Positions 59,698 to 64,000 of a DNA stretch of 64,000 bases are shown one piece after another (position 1 is the stretch's first letter; every line of letters begins with the position of its first letter). The notes below the pieces were generated by a model that was given only the letters and a program-made list of their open reading frames with translations, was not told the origin of the DNA and made no database searches. A program made the translations under genes and the position numbers. Source of the DNA: JACVRN01 sp036403815 (GTDB lineage Bacteria > Acidobacteriota > Blastocatellia > Pyrinomonadales > Pyrinomonadaceae); the NCBI GenBank assembly GCA_036403815.1, contig DASWQH010000036.1:62001-126000 (forward strand), given 5' to 3'.

Positions 59698-62274
59698 ATG
59701 TCAGACAGGTATCTGTCAGATAAACAAGAGGGATTTTCAAGAAGACATTTCATGATTAGTGGCGTGGCTGCGCTCGGAGCCTTTGCTGCTGCTGCGCTGC
59801 CTGTACACGGCGGGCAAAGCTCAGGTCTTAACCAATCGCTCGCGGCAGGTGCGCAAGCGAATCCGAAGAGCAAGGTGCTGCACATCATAGGCTACTCGCA
59901 TATTGATGCGGCGTGGCTGTGGCCCTGGCGCGACGGGTCGAATCTTGTGCTGACTACGTTTCGCAGCGCGCTTGATCGCATGAATGAAACGCCCGGATTC
60001 AAGTACTGCCATTCCTCTTCTGCGCACTACTCATGGGTCGAGCGTGCAGACCCGAAGATGTTTGAAGAGGTAAGGGCGCGTGTGCGCGAAGGCCGCTGGG
60101 AAATCGTAGGGGGCTGGCCTGTCGAGCCGGATTGCAATATTCCATCCACCGAGAGCTTTGTGCGCCATAGCCTCTACGGCAAAAACTATTTTCAAAAAGC
60201 CTTCGGCGTTGACGTTAACATAGGCTTTAACCCGGACGCCTTCGGGCACGCCGCAGGCTTGCCTTCTATTCTACGACGCGCTGGCTTCCGCTATTACGTC
60301 TTCATGCGCCCGCAGGAACACGAGATGAAACTGCCGCTGCTCTTCTGGTGGGAAGCGCCTGATGGTTCGCGCCTGCTCACCCTTCGCATACGCCGCGGCT
60401 ACAGCATGAATGCCGAGCGAATACCGGACGGGGCGCAGAATAACTTTGCCCCTGGCTTCGACCACGCCGCCTACTTTTTAGGGGTGGGCAATCACGGCGG
60501 CGCTGTGACCAAAGCGCAGATTAAAAAGGTGCAGGAGCAGCAGCTGGACGCACAGCTTCCAGAGCTTCGATGGAGCACTGTGGCGGAGTTTTTCGCGGCG
60601 GTCGAAAAGTCGCCCGCTGCTGCGAACCTGCCCGTCATCAGGATGGAGCTTCAACATCACTCGCGCGGTTACTACAGTGCGTATGGCGAAGGAAAGCAGA
60701 TTAACCGCAGAGCAGAGCGCTGGCTGGGGCAGGCCGAAGTCCTCTCGGTCGCGGCGAATTTGCAGAATGGTCACGCATATCCTGTACAGGAATATTCAGC
60801 GGCGTGGGGAAAGGTTCTATTCAACCAATTCCACGACCTGTTGGCCGGGACAGCCATGTATGGCGCTTATCAGGAATCCAGAGACAGCATGGGGTGGGCG
60901 TGCGAGACGGCGCTCACGAACAGAGTGGAAGCGCTGGAGTCTATGGCGAAGCGTGTTGATACCAGAAGCGTGCAGGAGGGCGCTGTGTTCCTCTTCAACC
61001 CGCTGCCCTGGCCTAGAAAGGCTATGGTAGAGTTCCACGCGGAAAAGAATCCAGCGCTCAACCCTTGGGTGCCCCTCCCTGCGGGCACTGTTCCTATTAC
61101 CCATTTCGAGACGAAGGACAAGCAGAAGATTCCAATACAATGGCGGCCATCCGACAGCATGACACAGGTCTATCCTAAAATATCCGCTTGGGTTGATTTG
61201 CCCGCATGCGGCTATAAGGTATTAGAGCTTGTACACGGTACGCCGCCCGATACAGCACCCTTTAATGATTCGTTCGCGGTCAACGACAAAGGGTTCGGCA
61301 TCTCCTCTCTGAAAGCTCAGGACGGTAAAGAACTGCTGGCCGCGCCCGTAGGGCTGGTTGTCATCAGTGACCCGAGCGATACCTGGGGGCATGGAATAAT
61401 AAAATACCGTCAGGAGATTGCGCGGCCACAGTTCGTCTCGTCACAGCAGATTGAAGATGGCCCCGTGACGCGCGTCACGCGCCAGCGCGCCAAGTGGAAT
61501 AACTCCGAGATCATTCTGGACATAGCACAGTTCAAAGCCATAGACGCGATTGAATTGCGCTTCGTCATCAACTGGAACGAGCGCGAGCAAATCCTCAAGC
61601 TTGAAATCCCTACGGCCATGACAAGCCCGCGCTTTTTTTCAAAGGTGGCGGGCGCAAGCATAGAGCGAGAGGCCAATGGTGAAGAAGAGCCTTATCAGGA
61701 TTGGGTGGCCGTTCAGGGCAAGTTTGGAAGTGAAGACTACGCCGTCGGGCTGATTAACAACTCGACCTATTCATGCGACTGCCTGCAAGGATTGCTTCGC
61801 ACTGTTCTCATCCGTTCAGCGCCTTTCGCGCGTCACGACCCTTTTCAAGTTCCACATAATGACAACAATGCGTGGCAGGATCAGGGTAGACAGGAGCGCA
61901 GGTTCTGGCTTGTGCGCGGGCGTGGGGCTTTCACTGCGCTGGAACTGGATCGACTGGCCGATGAGATGCAAACGCCAGCCGAGTATGTTATAGACTCTGC
62001 GCACGAAGGCACGGAACCCTGGGAGCACTCCTTCTTCAGTCTCTCTCCGGGCACCGTAACCGCGACTGCCCTCAAACGCGCCGAAGATGGCGAGAGTATC
62101 ATCGTTAGACTGCAAGAGCATTCTGGCCGGGCTACAGAATTCACACTGGAATCCGCCGCGCTAGGGCTTAGCCATAGAGGGCAAATCAAGCCGTGGGAGC
62201 TAAGAACCCTCATGGTAACAGGAGGCAGCGGCAAGCGCGCGGAAGTCAGGGAGGTTAATCTGCTTGAGCGTTAA
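59698..62274 (+). CDS. Tat-exported alpha-mannosidase (GH38)
   Basis: An 858-residue enzyme with a twin-arginine signal (FSRRHFMISGVAALGAF), so it is exported folded. The GH38 metal motif is H68-I-D70-A-A-W, and the nucleophile is D180 in FNPDAFGHAAGLP, as in classical family members. The catalytic barrel is followed by the GH38 middle helices (QFHDLLAGTAMYGAYQESRD) and a C-terminal beta region. It shares little beyond the fold with the mannosidase at 40267-43797. It is translationally coupled to the next gene (11-nt overlap), which suggests joint action. Confidence 0.9.
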   Translation: MSDRYLSDKQEGFSRRHFMISGVAALGAFAAAALPVHGGQSSGLNQSLAAGAQANPKSKVLHIIGYSHIDAAWLWPWRDGSNLVLTTFRSALDRMNETPGFKYCHSSSAHYSWVERADPKMFEEVRARVREGRWEIVGGWPVEPDCNIPSTESFVRHSLYGKNYFQKAFGVDVNIGFNPDAFGHAAGLPSILRRAGFRYYVFMRPQEHEMKLPLLFWWEAPDGSRLLTLRIRRGYSMNAERIPDGAQNNFAPGFDHAAYFLGVGNHGGAVTKAQIKKVQEQQLDAQLPELRWSTVAEFFAAVEKSPAAANLPVIRMELQHHSRGYYSAYGEGKQINRRAERWLGQAEVLSVAANLQNGHAYPVQEYSAAWGKVLFNQFHDLLAGTAMYGAYQESRDSMGWACETALTNRVEALESMAKRVDTRSVQEGAVFLFNPLPWPRKAMVEFHAEKNPALNPWVPLPAGTVPITHFETKDKQKIPIQWRPSDSMTQVYPKISAWVDLPACGYKVLELVHGTPPDTAPFNDSFAVNDKGFGISSLKAQDGKELLAAPVGLVVISDPSDTWGHGIIKYRQEIARPQFVSSQQIEDGPVTRVTRQRAKWNNSEIILDIAQFKAIDAIELRFVINWNEREQILKLEIPTAMTSPRFFSKVAGASIEREANGEEEPYQDWVAVQGKFGSEDYAVGLINNSTYSCDCLQGLLRTVLIRSAPFARHDPFQVPHNDNNAWQDQGRQERRFWLVRGRGAFTALELDRLADEMQTPAEYVIDSAHEGTEPWEHSFFSLSPGTVTATALKRAEDGESIIVRLQEHSGRATEFTLESAALGLSHRGQIKPWELRTLMVTGGSGKRAEVREVNLLER

Positions 62275-64000
62275 AATCCTCCGCCTGCTCCTGTTCATCT
62301 CACTCGCTCTTGTGTGTGTCCTTGTGCCTCCAGCACTGGCCGCGCCCGCAGCGTCGGAGGTTGAGCATGTAGACATGCAACCGCTCGTCGCACAGGTAAA
62401 GCGACTCGTCGAAGCTATGGATTATCTGGGCGAGCCTTTCAACCCCGCCGACAAACAGGCGCTCGAACGAGCCGCTGAATCTGAACGGGAAGCGCAGGCC
62501 ATTACAGAGATTCAGAACATTCTGGATAATCGCACGCTCCTTTACGTTGACATCAACCCGGAAAGTCGCGTCAGCGTCACACGCGGTAAAGCCGAGGCCA
62601 CATTGGTCGAGAAGGGCTGGCGCTCATTCCTGGTCAAAGTGCGAAATCAGGCGGGCGTGACGGCGCAGCTTAAAGCCGCGAGTCCTAACGCGCTGCCTGT
62701 CTATGCACGCGGTCTGTCAGACATTCCGGGCGGGTTCAGTCTAGACCCAACGCCGAAGCAGACAATCAAGCCGAGCGAGGTTGCCAACCGCTGGCTCGAA
62801 ATAATGATGTTCGACAAGCAGCCGCTTGAGCCTAAACTCTCAGGGCTTGCGCTTGAGTATCGCATCATACAGCTTTACAGCCGCGACCGAGGACGGCGCG
62901 AAGCGCAGATCAGCTTCAACGTCGGGCAGGGAACTCAGGACATAGGCTTTCGCAACGACGTGCCCGTTCTCTTCAACTGCCTCCCTTCAAAGGACGTGAC
63001 GCTACGGATTCGCGACGAAGATGGCAAGCCAACGGTGGCCTCCTTCCTGATACGTGACCCGCAGGAGCGCATCTATCCAGCGAAGACGAAACGCCTGGCC
63101 CCGGACCTCTCCTTTCAACCGCAGATTTATCGCATGGATGGCGAGCAGATAAGACTCCCGCCCGGAGTTTACACGGTCGAAGCCACGCGCGGCCCCGAAT
63201 ACCTGGTCGAGCGACAGACGCTGACCGTGACCGTGGGCGCGAAAGCGGACGTGTGGGCGTTTCGACTGAAGCGTTGGATTAAGCCGTCGGCTATGGGTTG
63301 GTATTCGGGCGATCATCACATACACGCCGCAGGCTGTTCGCACTACGAGGCACCTACGATTGGTGTCATGCCGCAAGACATGATTCGTCACATCCTGGGC
63401 GAAGCGCTCAACGTCGGCGATGTCCTGACCTGGGGGCCTGGCTACTACTTTCAGAAACAGTTCTTCGAGGCCAAAGTAAATAAACTCTCGACCACGGACA
63501 ATCTCATGCGTTACGACATAGAAGTGTCGGGCTTTCCCTCCAGCTTCAACGGCCACCTCGTGTTGCTAGGCTTAAAAGAACAGGATTATCCGGGCACACA
63601 GAAGCTTGAGGACTGGCCTACGTGGAACTTGCCTATTCTCAAGTGGGGCAAGGCGCAGGGCGCGGTCGTAGGCTACGCGCACTCCGGTTGGGGCTTGGAG
63701 GTCAAAACGGACAAGCTGCCGAATTACGAGCTGCCGCCGTTCGATGGCATCGGAGCCAACGAGTACATAGTGGATGTGACGCACGGCGCTGTGGATTTCA
63801 TCTCGACGGTTGATACTCCGGTCGTATGGGAACTTAACATTTGGTATCACACGCTCAACAGCGGCTTCCGCACGCGCATCGGCGGCGAAACAGACTTCCC
63901 CTGCATCTACGCCGAGCGCGTCGGCATGGGGCGCTCCTACGTTCAGCTTAACGGCCAGTTAGATTATGACTCTTGGATAAAGGGTCTTCGAGACGGTCGC
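62264..64000 (+). CDS. Exported CehA/McbA-type PHP-domain metallohydrolase (3' end missing)
   Basis: The frame is open from the TTG at 62264 to the window end, at least 579 residues. GGGAGG lies 9 nt before the TTG, and the start overlaps the mannosidase stop by 11 nt. A signal peptide (LLLFISLALVCVLVPPALAA) is followed by a helical region and a beta domain. A PHP-like metal-binding part follows, with SGDHHIHAAGCSHYEA near residue 345 and later GYAHSGWG and GGETDFPC. Family members hydrolyse esters or phosphoesters, or are uncharacterised enzymes of glycan clusters. The C-terminus is beyond the window. Confidence 0.82.
   Translation, partial: MSVKILRLLLFISLALVCVLVPPALAAPAASEVEHVDMQPLVAQVKRLVEAMDYLGEPFNPADKQALERAAESEREAQAITEIQNILDNRTLLYVDINPESRVSVTRGKAEATLVEKGWRSFLVKVRNQAGVTAQLKAASPNALPVYARGLSDIPGGFSLDPTPKQTIKPSEVANRWLEIMMFDKQPLEPKLSGLALEYRIIQLYSRDRGRREAQISFNVGQGTQDIGFRNDVPVLFNCLPSKDVTLRIRDEDGKPTVASFLIRDPQERIYPAKTKRLAPDLSFQPQIYRMDGEQIRLPPGVYTVEATRGPEYLVERQTLTVTVGAKADVWAFRLKRWIKPSAMGWYSGDHHIHAAGCSHYEAPTIGVMPQDMIRHILGEALNVGDVLTWGPGYYFQKQFFEAKVNKLSTTDNLMRYDIEVSGFPSSFNGHLVLLGLKEQDYPGTQKLEDWPTWNLPILKWGKAQGAVVGYAHSGWGLEVKTDKLPNYELPPFDGIGANEYIVDVTHGAVDFISTVDTPVVWELNIWYHTLNSGFRTRIGGETDFPCIYAERVGMGRSYVQLNGQLDYDSWIKGLRDGR

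Overview
The window looks like a chromosomal stretch from an Acidobacteriota-type bacterium, most likely of the Blastocatellia/Pyrinomonadales kind. This is an inference. It rests on an Oar-like TonB-dependent receptor with an N-terminal carboxypeptidase-regulatory domain, several very large secreted proteins with DGDGxxDxAVxRPSEGNWY repeats, a BlaI/M56 pair, and a moderately high GC content with frequent GTG and TTG starts. No rRNA, complete tRNA, CRISPR array or transposase gene was found.

Left part (1-33 kb), cell surface. An exopolysaccharide set lies at 2.2-12 kb: a membrane-bound nucleotide-sugar 4,6-dehydratase, Gmd and Fcl for GDP-L-fucose, an O-antigen-ligase-like membrane protein, a FecR-like secreted protein and a TPR/carbohydrate-binding-like protein. 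It is interleaved with five large secreted proteins at 1-1946, 4507-6150, 12692-16921, 20298-22643 and 23283-28538. All five carry the same module of exactly six FG-GAP-like repeats, joined to different heads: delta-60 repeats, a lamin-tail domain, carboxypeptidase-regulatory domains, a lamin-tail domain plus a DNA/RNA endonuclease, and duplicated BNR-like halves plus Fn3. A PilZ-like protein, a NarX/NarL-type two-component pair, a lipoprotein and the TonB-dependent receptor complete this part. Two arrays of degenerate 21-bp repeats, each followed by a long perfect hairpin, lie on either side of the 5.3-kb gene.

Middle (33-36.3 kb). A BlaI-like repressor and an M56 peptidase are followed by an AT-richer scar. 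The scar holds the 3' part of a tRNA-Val(GAC), the C-terminal remnant of an HNH endonuclease and an orphan two-TM protein, and it looks like the edge of a decayed integrative element.

Right part (36.3-64 kb), sugar use. Genes encode a nitrilase-family amidase, a lyxose-isomerase-like cupin, a Gfo/Idh/MocA dehydrogenase, two alpha-mannosidases (GH38), an MFS transporter, IolC with a Cgl0159-like aldolase, a tetronate-type operon (racemase-like, OtnK, OtnC), a sugar-binding protein and ABC permease without an ATPase, a GtaA/DUF4965 protein, galM, galK, galT, a GmhA-like isomerase and a CehA/McbA-type metallohydrolase cut by the window end. Together they suggest scavenging of mannose-, galactose- and rare-sugar-containing glycans. 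Several gaps between these genes hold MITE/REP-like inverted repeats. One is nested inside another with a visible 3-bp target duplication.
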